Shown piece after piece: positions 24,570 to 32,834 of a DNA stretch of 41,430 bases (the stretch's first letter is position 1; each line of letters starts with the position of its first letter). Origin of the DNA: Leptolyngbya sp. FACHB-60 (GTDB lineage: Bacteria > Cyanobacteriota > Cyanobacteriia > Phormidesmidales > Phormidesmidaceae); the NCBI RefSeq assembly GCF_014695775.1, contig NZ_JACJOX010000032.1:1-41430 (forward strand), read 5' to 3'. The translations under genes were made by a program, and so were the position numbers. Under the pieces are notes generated by a model, which was not told where the DNA came from, did not search any database, and was given only the letters and a program-made list of their open reading frames with translations.

Positions 24570-25679
24570 ATGGCGAGCCTGTTTCATCCGCTGTGCGGCA
24601 GCAACCCACCGACCCTGCTCAGGCTGCTGCTGCAAAATGGATTTCCTGCTGCTAACCGCTGCCCCCAGATTGCCTTAGCCCTGGCGGTGTCGCTGGCCCG
24701 CTGGCCCTTTTCGACCGTAGAACAGGTGGCGTTTGCCCTGGCCCAAAAGCAGCCGATGCCTGACCCCGTCTTTATTGTGGGCTACTGGCGATCGGGTACC
24801 ACCCACCTGCACAATGTGATGGCCCAGTGCCCGGCCTTTGGCTATATCACTCCGCTGGCAACGGGGATGCCGTGGGATATTTTGGGCATTGTGCGATCGC
24901 TGGAGCCGCTGCTAGAGCAGGCCCTGCCCCAGGATCGCTACGTCGATAATGTGGCAGTCACGCCCACCTCGCCCCAGGAAGATTCCATCCCTCTAGCGAC
25001 GATGGGGGCGGAATCCTACTACCACGGCATGTATTTCCCCCAGCAGTTTGAGGCGCACTTTCGGCGGGAAGTGTTTGGCGGTGCGATCGCCGATGTGGAG
25101 CGGTGGAAACACCTGCATCGCCTGCTGCTGAGGAAGGTTTCGGTACACCAGGGGCACCGCCCGCTGCTGATTAAAAACCCGGTCTATACGGGCTATATTC
25201 GCCATCTGCGGGAGCTGTGGCCGGGAGCCAAGTTCATTCACATCTACCGCAATCCCTACCGAGTGTTTCCCTCGGCGCGGCACTACTTTACACGGCTGCT
25301 GCCCGAATTGGCCCTGCAAAACTACAGCGATTTACCGATTGAATCACTGGTGTTGGAGAGTTACCCGTTTCTGTTAGAGGCGCTGAAAACCGATACGGCA
25401 GATCTGCCTTCGGAGCAGTTTGCGGAGGTGCGTTTTGAGGACTTGCAGAGCGAGCCGCTGCCGGTGCTGAAGCACCTGTTTGAGCAGCTAGAACTGCCCG
25501 ATTTTGAGGCAGCGCGCCCCTATTTCGAAACCTACCTAGCAGGTCTAGACGACTACCAGCAAAACCAGTATTTGCTAGAGCCCGAAACAGTTAGCAAGGT
25601 TGAACGCCATTGGCAGGCTTATCTTCAGCGTTGGGGCTATGACTTAAAGGATGCGGGGCTTTGCTCAAACTCGATCTGA
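24570..25679 (+). CDS. PAPS-dependent sulfotransferase in the hopanoid operon
   Basis: 369 residues. 5'-phosphosulfate loop VFIVGYWRSGTTHLHN at residues 67-82, KNP segment LLIKNP (199-204), and 3'-phosphate motif FIHIYRNPYRVFPSARHYF (222-240) with the Arg...Ser pair. These define the sulfotransferase fold of the Sulfotransf_3 kind, which moves sulfate from PAPS to a hydroxyl or amine. It starts 8 bp after hpnO and shares its direction, so the likely acceptor is a C35 hopanoid or another co-regulated lipid (inference). The N-terminus has a hydrophobic helix (IALALAVSLARWPF) that may hold it at the membrane. Its 3' end overlaps the convergent ABC transporter gene by 43 bp. Confidence 0.85.
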   Translation: MASLFHPLCGSNPPTLLRLLLQNGFPAANRCPQIALALAVSLARWPFSTVEQVAFALAQKQPMPDPVFIVGYWRSGTTHLHNVMAQCPAFGYITPLATGMPWDILGIVRSLEPLLEQALPQDRYVDNVAVTPTSPQEDSIPLATMGAESYYHGMYFPQQFEAHFRREVFGGAIADVERWKHLHRLLLRKVSVHQGHRPLLIKNPVYTGYIRHLRELWPGAKFIHIYRNPYRVFPSARHYFTRLLPELALQNYSDLPIESLVLESYPFLLEALKTDTADLPSEQFAEVRFEDLQSEPLPVLKHLFEQLELPDFEAARPYFETYLAGLDDYQQNQYLLEPETVSKVERHWQAYLQRWGYDLKDAGLCSNSI

Positions 25680-27265
25680 CCGTAGTTGAGCTTGAGAATG
25701 CGATCGCCCACATAAAAATAATGGTCGTCGTGGCTGATCACAAACACCGTCTTCCCCTGGGCCTTGAGATCGGGCAAAAACTGCGTATAAAACACCTGCT
25801 TAAAGGCCGGATCTTGATCGGCAGCCCATTCATCAAATAGGTAAATAGGGCGATTTTCCATATAGGCGCTGAGCAGGGCCAGGCGTTTGCGCTGCCCCTG
25901 GGATAGATTCACCGTTGAAAATCGGCCCTGGTCGATGCTCACCTTGTGGCTGAGCTGTAGCTTTTTTAGATAGTCTTGGGCTTTGCTGTCGTCGGCCTCG
26001 CTACTTAGCCCCAGCAGTCGATCAAACAGGTAAAAATCGGCAAACACCACCGAAAAATGCTGCCGATACCACTCCTGATTCTGCTCATCAATGGGCTGCT
26101 GATCGAGCCAAATTGTTCCAGATTGGGGGCGATAGAGCCCTGTGAGCACCTTTGCCAGGGTCGATTTGCCGCTGCCGTTGCTGCCAATGATAAAAATTAG
26201 CTCGCCGGGGTGCACGGTTAGATCCACCGGCCCCAGGATAAATTCGGTGCCCTCTTGATCGGTGCGATAGCTGTGGGTAACGCCCTTGAGCTCTAGCCGC
26301 TGCCAGCCTGGGTCGATAGGCAGCACGGCGGCAGTGGCGATCGCGGCATCAATATTCAGGCCCAGGGTTTTGAGCTTGTCGAGGGCCACGCTGGCTTGGC
26401 CCAGCAGCGGCAGCTTGTTCACCAGGTTCTCCATCGGCCCTAGCAGATAGGTAAAAGTCAGCACGTAGGCGATGCGAGTGTTGGGGCTAATGCCCACCCA
26501 GTTGGGCAGGGCAAACAGCACCAGCCCCACCGCAAAAAAGTAGATAAACTTGCCCCAGCTGTCGAGCACGGCAAACAAGCTCAACCCCTGCTGGTTGTAG
26601 CGCTTGACTTGAAGCGCCGTGGGTCGGAGGTCGATCGCAAAGAAGTCTTGGCGGCCCAGGTAGTGCAGCTTTAGCTCTTTGATGCCGTCGATTAAACTGC
26701 GAAAATGCTGAAACAGTCGTTCTTGCTGGTCGCGGGCAGCGGCCAGACCGCGCCGCCCCGCCACCAGAAACCAGCGGCAGCTGAACGAAGCCACCAGGGT
26801 AATCAGCAGCACCAGGGCCAGCACCTGCCACGACAGCCACGACACATAGACCATGCAGCCGACGGTGCCCGCGATATTGATCATCAAAACGGGCAAGACC
26901 CCGGCGGCAGCGGCGATCGCTTGAATGTCCTCAGTCAGCAACACCAGCAGGCTGGGCAACCCGAGGCTTTCTAAGGATTTCAGCTCAGCCGCTAGAATTT
27001 GGCGACAGAGCTGGAGCTGAAGCTCTACCACCGCCGCCTGAGAAAACCGCACCAGCAGAATGCGCGACACCATCGCCGTGGTCAGAGCGATCGCGCCCAG
27101 GCCCACAAACGCCGCCGCCACTACCCCTCCGGTTACCCCTTGGGCGATGGTGTAGCTGATCAGCGCAATCAGCGCGGCACTACAGCCGCCGCTCACCAGG
27201 CCGGTGGCCAGGGCAATCCCCAGGGCTGGCCCAGAGGTCTGCAAGAGAAATAAAACTAAGCTCAT
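25637..27265 (-). CDS. Cyclic-peptide-exporter-type ABC transporter (fused TM + ATPase)
   Basis: 542 residues: six-span membrane domain (~1-290) and ATPase (~320-530). Walker A GSNGSGKS (361-368), signature LSQGQ (454-458), Walker B IYLFDEW, and then the AADQDPAFKQVFY stretch that marks the YojI/PvdE/SyrD exporter branch. Known members export microcins, pyoverdine precursors or lipopeptides as homodimers. No peptide or NRPS gene is near. Its place inside a hopanoid locus raises the option that it exports or flips an amphiphile made there (inference). ATG start, 151 bp divergent from the RND gene. 3' overlap with the sulfotransferase gene means the two transcripts are antisense at their ends. 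Confidence 0.87.
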   Translation of the reverse strand: MSLVLFLLQTSGPALGIALATGLVSGGCSAALIALISYTIAQGVTGGVVAAAFVGLGAIALTTAMVSRILLVRFSQAAVVELQLQLCRQILAAELKSLESLGLPSLLVLLTEDIQAIAAAAGVLPVLMINIAGTVGCMVYVSWLSWQVLALVLLITLVASFSCRWFLVAGRRGLAAARDQQERLFQHFRSLIDGIKELKLHYLGRQDFFAIDLRPTALQVKRYNQQGLSLFAVLDSWGKFIYFFAVGLVLFALPNWVGISPNTRIAYVLTFTYLLGPMENLVNKLPLLGQASVALDKLKTLGLNIDAAIATAAVLPIDPGWQRLELKGVTHSYRTDQEGTEFILGPVDLTVHPGELIFIIGSNGSGKSTLAKVLTGLYRPQSGTIWLDQQPIDEQNQEWYRQHFSVVFADFYLFDRLLGLSSEADDSKAQDYLKKLQLSHKVSIDQGRFSTVNLSQGQRKRLALLSAYMENRPIYLFDEWAADQDPAFKQVFYTQFLPDLKAQGKTVFVISHDDHYFYVGDRILKLNYGQIEFEQSPASFKS

Positions 27266-27416
27266 GGCAGTCTCGCAAATGGTGGTGCACCCAGAGTCTG
27301 GGGGTAGTGACGCGGCCTAGGTGGCGATCGGTGATGGTGGTGACAGGCACAGACATAGGCTGATCGGCAGGTCGAACAAGCTATGATATCTGCGTTTCTG
27401 TTCTCCTTCTAAAGCG

Positions 27417-30164
27417 ATGCCCCGCCCCAACCTAAACCAGCTGCGAGAACAATTAAATATTTCTCGATTGGCCCTGCAAAACCGTGGGCTGACGATCTTT
27501 TGCTGGATTGTGATTGGAGTGGCCGGGCTGTTTGCGTTTAGCTCTCTGAAGTATGCCTTGTTTCCCGACATCACCTTTCCGGTGGTGCTCGTCAACGCCA
27601 CCGCCCCAGTCGAAACGGCGCTAGAAACTGAAGCCCAGCTCACCGTGCCCTTAGAGGCCCAGCTGCAACCTCTAGCCGGATTGACCAAACTAAACTCGAC
27701 TACCTCGCCGGGGCGAGCGATTTTGCGGCTCAATTTTGAGGTGAACACCGCTTTGGGAGAAACGACGGCTGCGGTCGAGGAGGCGATCGCCCAGACTGAG
27801 CTGTCAACCGGGTTTGACTATGAGATCATTCCGCTCAATTTGAATGAGGCGACGGCGATCAGCTATGCCCTAACCAGTGAGGATTTGCCCCCGGCTGAGC
27901 TGGCGGCGCTGGTTGAAGCTGAGATCTTGCCGACGCTGCGCGACATTCCCGGGGTGCTGCGGGTAGACCTGCGCGGCACCGGCAGCCGAGCCACCGCCAG
28001 CGGTGACGGCAGTTTCTTGGCGGAGCTACAAAACCCGCCCACGCTAATTCGTTTTAATGGTGAAACGGCGCTGGCGGTGCAGGTGGTGAAACAGGGCGAG
28101 GCCAACACCCTCGAGGTGGTCGATCGCGTCGAGGCGGCGATCGCGCAAATCCGTGACCAGCAACCCCAGGTCGAGATTGCTCTGGCCGCCACTCAGGCCG
28201 ATTTCATTCGCTCGTCAACCCAGGCCACGATCGATGCGCTGGTAGGGGCGATCGTGCTGGCGGTGCTGGTGATTTTGGGCTTTTTGCGCAGCTGGCGAGC
28301 CACGGTGATTACGGCCCTGGCGATTCCGCTGTCGGTGCTGGGCACGGCCATCGTCATGGCCATTTACGGCTTTAACCTAGAAACCATTACGCTACTGGCG
28401 CTGGCGATCGTAATTGGCATCATTGTGGATGACGCGATCGTCGAAATCGAAAACATCATGCGCCATATGGAAGCGGGTGCGACCCCGCAACAGGCGGCCC
28501 TGCGGGCAACCGACGAAATTGCGCTCACGGTGTCGGCCTCGACGCTGACCATTGTGGCCGTATTTTTGCCCGTGGCACTGATGGGTGGCACCGTGGGGCA
28601 GTTCTTTAAACCCTTTGGCCTGACGGTGTCGGCGGCGGTGCTATTCTCACTGCTGGTGGCGCGCACCCTGACGCCAGTGCTGGCAGTTTATTGGCTAAAG
28701 TCCCCCAACTCGCCTCAATCCGCTGCCCCTGCGCCCTCTGAACCCGCTGCCGAGGTGATCCCCGCGCTCCTGGCGGATACGGTGGCAGACTCCTGGCTAG
28801 AGCAGCGGTACAGCCAACTGCTGGCCTGGTCGCTGCACCATCGCTGGATTGTGGTGGGGCTGGCGATCGCCAGCCTAATCGCAGGCATTGCAATTATTCC
28901 GCTAATTCCCCAGGGGTTTATTCCCCAGCTTGACCAGGGCCAGTTTTTGCTGAACTACCAGGTGCCCCTGCCTCAGCGCCCCGGTGGAGCCCAGCTACCG
29001 CCGCCCGGACAGTTACCGACGGGTCTGAGCGCATCCCAGGCTACGGCAGCAGCAGAGGCCGCCGCAGCCGCAGGGCGATCGCAGCTCTTACAGCGGACCC
29101 TTCAGCAGGCCGACGACCTGGAGGCGACGGTGGCCCGGCTGCCCGAGGTCGAGTCGGTGTTGACCACTGTGGGCGGTCGGGGGCGACCCAACGAGGGCAG
29201 TCTGTACATTAAGTTGCGGGAGGAGCGCGATCGCGACACCGCCGCCGTGCAGGCCCAGCTCCGCCAAGACTTACCCACGCGGACGGGCCTGGAAACCAGC
29301 GTTGAAGACCTCCAATTTGTCGACACCGGCGGCGAAAAACCGCTCCAGGTAGCGCTGCTGGGCGACGATGTAGTGGCGCTACAAACTGCCGCCGCTGAGA
29401 TCCAGGCACAGGTGGAAGCGCTGCCCGGTTTTGCCGATGTGCGCATTTCGGGGGCTGAGAACACCGCCGATGCGATCGTAGAGGTCAACCGGCAGAATGG
29501 CGAGCGGGTCGCCATCGTCAGCGCCAACTTGAGTGACGGCAATGCCCTAGGCGACGCCACCTCCCAAGTGGTAGAAATTGCGGAATCGGTGGTGCCCCCT
29601 GGTGTACGCATTGACCTAGCAGGCGACTCAGCTCGGGCGGGTGAGGTGCTGGGCAGTTTTGGCCGCATCCTAATTTTGGCGGTGATCTGCATGATGCTCG
29701 TGCTGCTAGTGCCCTTTGGGCGGCTGTTAGAACCGGCGGTGGTGGGCCTGTCGCTGCCGCTCTCGATTGTGGGTGCCATGCTAGCCCTGTGGATTACCCG
29801 CAGCGACTTTGGCATTGTTTCGCTGCTGGGCCTGCTGTTTTTGCTGGGCCTGCTCGACAAAAACGCAGTTTTGCTGATGGACTACATCAACCAGCTGCGC
29901 CGCGCCGGTGTCAAGCGCACCGACGCGATTATGAAAACGGGCCTGGTGCGGCTGCGCCCCATTCTCATGACCACCGCTTCGACGGTGCTGGGCATGGTGC
30001 CGATCGCGATTGGTCTGGGGGCGGGGGCCGAGCTGCGGCAACCGATGGCCGTGGCCATTATTGGCGGGTTGCTGACCTCAACCCTGCTGAGTCTGGTGGT
30101 GGTGCCGGTGCTCTACACCCTGCTCGAGGATGGCTGGCTCAAGCTCACTAAACGGTCAGCCTAA
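27417..30164 (+). CDS. Short AcrB-type (HAE-1) RND transporter, coupled to hpnG
   Basis: 915 residues; classic AcrB-like pumps have ~1030-1050. Proton-relay residues are kept: Asp338-Asp339 in IVDDAIVEIEN and Lys815 in GLLDKNAVLL. The missing length is in the periplasmic loops, and the second loop opens with a Pro/Gly/Gln- and Ala-rich linker (PQRPGGAQLPPPGQLPTG, then an Ala run). No membrane-fusion-protein or TolC gene is adjacent. The TAA stop overlaps the ATG of hpnG by one base, so translation is probably coupled. The known hopanoid transporter HpnN is an RND protein of a different branch; this gene may be its functional stand-in (inference). Confidence 0.87.
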   Translation: MPRPNLNQLREQLNISRLALQNRGLTIFCWIVIGVAGLFAFSSLKYALFPDITFPVVLVNATAPVETALETEAQLTVPLEAQLQPLAGLTKLNSTTSPGRAILRLNFEVNTALGETTAAVEEAIAQTELSTGFDYEIIPLNLNEATAISYALTSEDLPPAELAALVEAEILPTLRDIPGVLRVDLRGTGSRATASGDGSFLAELQNPPTLIRFNGETALAVQVVKQGEANTLEVVDRVEAAIAQIRDQQPQVEIALAATQADFIRSSTQATIDALVGAIVLAVLVILGFLRSWRATVITALAIPLSVLGTAIVMAIYGFNLETITLLALAIVIGIIVDDAIVEIENIMRHMEAGATPQQAALRATDEIALTVSASTLTIVAVFLPVALMGGTVGQFFKPFGLTVSAAVLFSLLVARTLTPVLAVYWLKSPNSPQSAAPAPSEPAAEVIPALLADTVADSWLEQRYSQLLAWSLHHRWIVVGLAIASLIAGIAIIPLIPQGFIPQLDQGQFLLNYQVPLPQRPGGAQLPPPGQLPTGLSASQATAAAEAAAAAGRSQLLQRTLQQADDLEATVARLPEVESVLTTVGGRGRPNEGSLYIKLREERDRDTAAVQAQLRQDLPTRTGLETSVEDLQFVDTGGEKPLQVALLGDDVVALQTAAAEIQAQVEALPGFADVRISGAENTADAIVEVNRQNGERVAIVSANLSDGNALGDATSQVVEIAESVVPPGVRIDLAGDSARAGEVLGSFGRILILAVICMMLVLLVPFGRLLEPAVVGLSLPLSIVGAMLALWITRSDFGIVSLLGLLFLLGLLDKNAVLLMDYINQLRRAGVKRTDAIMKTGLVRLRPILMTTASTVLGMVPIAIGLGAGAELRQPMAVAIIGGLLTSTLLSLVVVPVLYTLLEDGWLKLTKRSA

Positions 30165-30838
30165 TGACAATTCAGGTGATTCTCGTGCCCGTTGGGGCCG
30201 AATATCAGGCAGTGATGCGGGGCTTGAAGGCGGTTCCCCATGCACCCCTAGTGGTTGCCGTTCCGGCGGGACCAGCGGCGTTTCGGGCCTTTTTAGAAAG
30301 CTGGGAAGACAACTCTCGCTTCGCTACCCAGGAGATTTTGCTGATGGGCCTAGGCGGTAGCCTGTCGCCCCAGCATTCGGTCGGCGACGCCATTCTGCTT
30401 GAGCAGGTTTGGGATGGTTCGGAGGGGGATGGTTCGGAGGGCTACTTCTGCGATCGCACCCTCACCGATGAGCTAGCCCAACGCCTTGGTGCCCCAGTGG
30501 GGACGGGGGTAACGTGCGATCGCGTGATCACTACAGTTAAAGAAAAGGGGCGGCTGGGCGATCGCTACCAGGCCGCTGTGGTGGATATGGAAAGCGCCGT
30601 GCTGCTTGAGACCATGCCTCAAGCCAAGGTCGCCATTCTACGGGTGATCAGCGACGACTGTAGCCACGACTTGCCGGATATTGCCGGGGCGATCGGCCCA
30701 GACGGTAGCCTCCGCGCCAACACGCTCGCCCGCAGCTTTTTGAAACGCCCAGTTGCGGCTCTAAAATTTATTAGCGGCTCACTCCAGGCGCTCAAAACCC
30801 TGGAGCAGATCACGCTTACTCTTTTCAACCCGAATTAA
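30164..30838 (+). CDS. hpnG: Adenosylhopane nucleosidase / phosphorylase-family protein
   Basis: 224 residues of the nucleoside phosphorylase superfamily. GLGGSLSPQHSVGDAILLEQ is the phosphate/ribose-side segment, and VVDMESAVLLE carries the nucleoside-binding Met-Glu. ISDDCSHDLPD supplies the late catalytic Asp region. HpnG removes adenine from adenosylhopane to give ribosylhopane (or its phosphate). Its start codon overlaps the RND stop. Oddity: residues DGSEG are duplicated in tandem (DGSEGDGSEG) by a 15-bp DNA duplication in a surface-like loop. Confidence 0.9.
   Translation: MTIQVILVPVGAEYQAVMRGLKAVPHAPLVVAVPAGPAAFRAFLESWEDNSRFATQEILLMGLGGSLSPQHSVGDAILLEQVWDGSEGDGSEGYFCDRTLTDELAQRLGAPVGTGVTCDRVITTVKEKGRLGDRYQAAVVDMESAVLLETMPQAKVAILRVISDDCSHDLPDIAGAIGPDGSLRANTLARSFLKRPVAALKFISGSLQALKTLEQITLTLFNPN
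30411..30440 (+). repeat. 15-bp tandem duplication inside hpnG
   Basis: GGGATGGTTCGGAGG-like unit repeated with period 15, in frame, encoding DGSEG twice. The copies look nearly identical, which suggests a recent slippage event. Confidence 0.8.
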
Positions 30839-30862
30839 TAGTGTTCCAAACAAACAAATTGA

Positions 30863-31417
30863 TCAACCGCTTGTTTGAGCCAACAGCCTTTTAACGGAAA
30901 CGGCTACACTGCCAAAAGCCAGCGGCATGATGTTGCCGTCTTGCACTGTTGTTTGCTGTCTATATTGTCCTGCCACTGGTTGCTGAAATATTGTGATTTG
31001 CATCGTCACTAAATTCACAACCCAGTATTCTGGAATCTCAGCGGTGGCATAAACAGCCGCTTTTACGTCCAAATCTTGTTTCAGGCTGGTGTTGGCGACT
31101 TCGACCAGCCAAAAAATATCCTCAGGGTGTGGATGGCGATCGCGGTAGGTCGACTCAGGTAGGCGAACAATGGCAATATCAGGCTCTGGCTCAGAATCTC
31201 CCAGGGTAACAGGCCCATTGAAGCGGACTTCAGCCTTTCCTGCCAACAGCGTTTCTAAATATTTGGCCCCCTGTTTTGCCGTTGTGTAGTGAATTGGGGT
31301 TTCTGGACTCATCTCAACAATCTCTCCCCGCAGCAACTCGACGCGGCGCGCCTGAAGAATGCCGGCCTGAATCATCTGGTGGTAGTCGTCTACAGACCAT
31401 TTAGCAAGGGTTTTCAT
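30863..31417 (-). CDS. Uma2 / DUF820 family PD-(D/E)xK restriction endonuclease-like protein
   Basis: 184 residues. EPDIAIV (about residue 77) provides the Asp of the nuclease core, and IFWLVEVANTSLKQDLDVKAAVY provides the E-x-x and the distal Lys, followed by PEYWVVNL. The family is massively multiplied in cyanobacteria and functions are unknown. It is inserted on the minus strand between hpnG and hpnB and probably has nothing to do with hopanoids. ATG start, 60 bp downstream of the hpnB stop. Confidence 0.85.
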   Translation of the reverse strand: MKTLAKWSVDDYHQMIQAGILQARRVELLRGEIVEMSPETPIHYTTAKQGAKYLETLLAGKAEVRFNGPVTLGDSEPEPDIAIVRLPESTYRDRHPHPEDIFWLVEVANTSLKQDLDVKAAVYATAEIPEYWVVNLVTMQITIFQQPVAGQYRQQTTVQDGNIMPLAFGSVAVSVKRLLAQTSG

Positions 31418-31477
31418 AGAAGCTCATCTTAGACCGCCCCATCGTTATCAGTATAAAGGTGCCGCCAGAGAGAGCCC

Positions 31478-32650
31478 CTACCCTAGATCGCTATAAACCC
31501 GTCCCTTCCAGGCCCCGCCCTGCCCCGCCCTGTGCCGCCGTGCCGAATCTAATGTCATTAGCGTATAAAGCAGCGCAATGACCGGCAGCGCCAGCGCCAG
31601 CAAGACGTTTCCCCCATAGAGCTTCAGCGTTGGCCAGTAGGCCAGAGCCATCAGCAGCCATCCCGCCAGCCCGGTCAGCACCAGGGCGAGGTCGGCCCAA
31701 ACCAATCCCAAAACCACGCCCAAGGGAGAAACCAGGTAGACCAGCAACATCCCCAACACCGTGCCGACCAGCAGCCAGGGCGAGTAGTTGAGTTGGGTGT
31801 AGGCGCTGCGGGCAACCATATTCCAAATGCTGTGCAAATCGGGGTAGGGGCGCAAGCTGTGAATGGTGGTGCTGAGGCCGAGCCAGATCGGGCCATTGGC
31901 TTTGACCGCCATCCCCAGGGCGCAGTCGTCAATCAGCGCCTGGCGAATGGCCTGAAGCCCGTCGATGCGCTGAAGGGCGCTAAAGCGAATCAGGGCGCAA
32001 CCTCCCGCTGCTGCTGCCGTTTGCTTTTTGGGATTATTCACCCAAGGGAAGGGGTAGAGCAGCTGAAAAAAGAAGATAAACGCCGGAATCAACAGCTTTT
32101 CCCAAAAGCTCTCACAGCGGAGCTGCACCATCAGCGACACCAGGTCGAGCCGATCGCACTCGGCCTTTGTCACCAGCTGTTGCAGGCTGGCGGCATCGTG
32201 CTCAATGTCGGCATCGGTAAAGAGCACATAGTCGGGCGGGCTGGGCTGCGACGCCAGGTAGCGAAAACCTTGCTCCATCGCCCAAAGCTTGCCCGTCCAA
32301 CCAGCGGGGAGGGCTGCGCCCGAGAGTACCGTGAGGCGATCGGATTGGTTTGCCGCAGTCGCAGTTTCCTGCGCCACCGCTGCTGTACCATCTGTGCTCT
32401 GGTCATCCACCAGCACTACTTGCAGGCTGCCGGGATAGGTCTGAGTGAGGTGCGATCGCACAGCTACCCCAATCAACTCCGCCTCGTTGCGGGCCGGAAT
32501 CACCACCGCCACCGTTGGCCAGGTGGCTAGGGGCACCAAACTCTCGGAATCAAGCCGCTGATCGGCCTGCCAAAACTGGCCCCAGAACAGCAGCATCCCA
32601 ATCCAGATCAGGAGCGCCAGACTCGTCAGGCTCAACGCTAAGATTGCCAT
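31478..32650 (-). CDS. hpnB: Hopene-associated glycosyltransferase HpnB
   Basis: 390 residues. Family-2 glycosyltransferase domain: VAVVIPARNEAELIGVAVRS, then VVLVDDQSTDGTAAVA (nucleotide-sugar Asp pair), LFTDADIEHD (metal-binding DxD-like), and DDCALGMAVKANG. It is preceded by one N-terminal span (LALSLTSLALLIWIGMLLFW) and followed by three C-terminal spans, as in HpnB. The name comes from consistent linkage with shc; the reaction is not settled. Divergent from shc across about 185 bp. Confidence 0.88.
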   Translation of the reverse strand: MAILALSLTSLALLIWIGMLLFWGQFWQADQRLDSESLVPLATWPTVAVVIPARNEAELIGVAVRSHLTQTYPGSLQVVLVDDQSTDGTAAVAQETATAANQSDRLTVLSGAALPAGWTGKLWAMEQGFRYLASQPSPPDYVLFTDADIEHDAASLQQLVTKAECDRLDLVSLMVQLRCESFWEKLLIPAFIFFFQLLYPFPWVNNPKKQTAAAAGGCALIRFSALQRIDGLQAIRQALIDDCALGMAVKANGPIWLGLSTTIHSLRPYPDLHSIWNMVARSAYTQLNYSPWLLVGTVLGMLLVYLVSPLGVVLGLVWADLALVLTGLAGWLLMALAYWPTLKLYGGNVLLALALPVIALLYTLMTLDSARRHRAGQGGAWKGRVYSDLG

Positions 32651-32789
32651 CGGCTTATGTACACTGATTGGTCTTCCGCATCATAAATCAGTTGCTAAAT
32701 GCAGACCTACTGCCGAAAACGGTCAGAGCCCAGGCCGTCCACTTCAGCTATCTTTCCTTGATGGAAGCATTTGCATTATGCTGCCCCAG

Positions 32790-32825
32790 TGACCGCAAGT
32801 TTTGACCGCAAAGTTTTGACCGTAA
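32790..32825 (+). promoter_or_regulatory. Three direct TGACCGYAA repeats in the shc leader
   Basis: TGACCGCAA at 32790 and 32803, TGACCGTAA at 32817 (spacing 13 and 14), ending 9 bases before the shc ATG. The last copy merges into the AAGGGG ribosome binding site, so a protein bound here could block translation initiation or transcription. Confidence 0.5.
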
Positions 32826-32834
32826 GGGGTGCCC

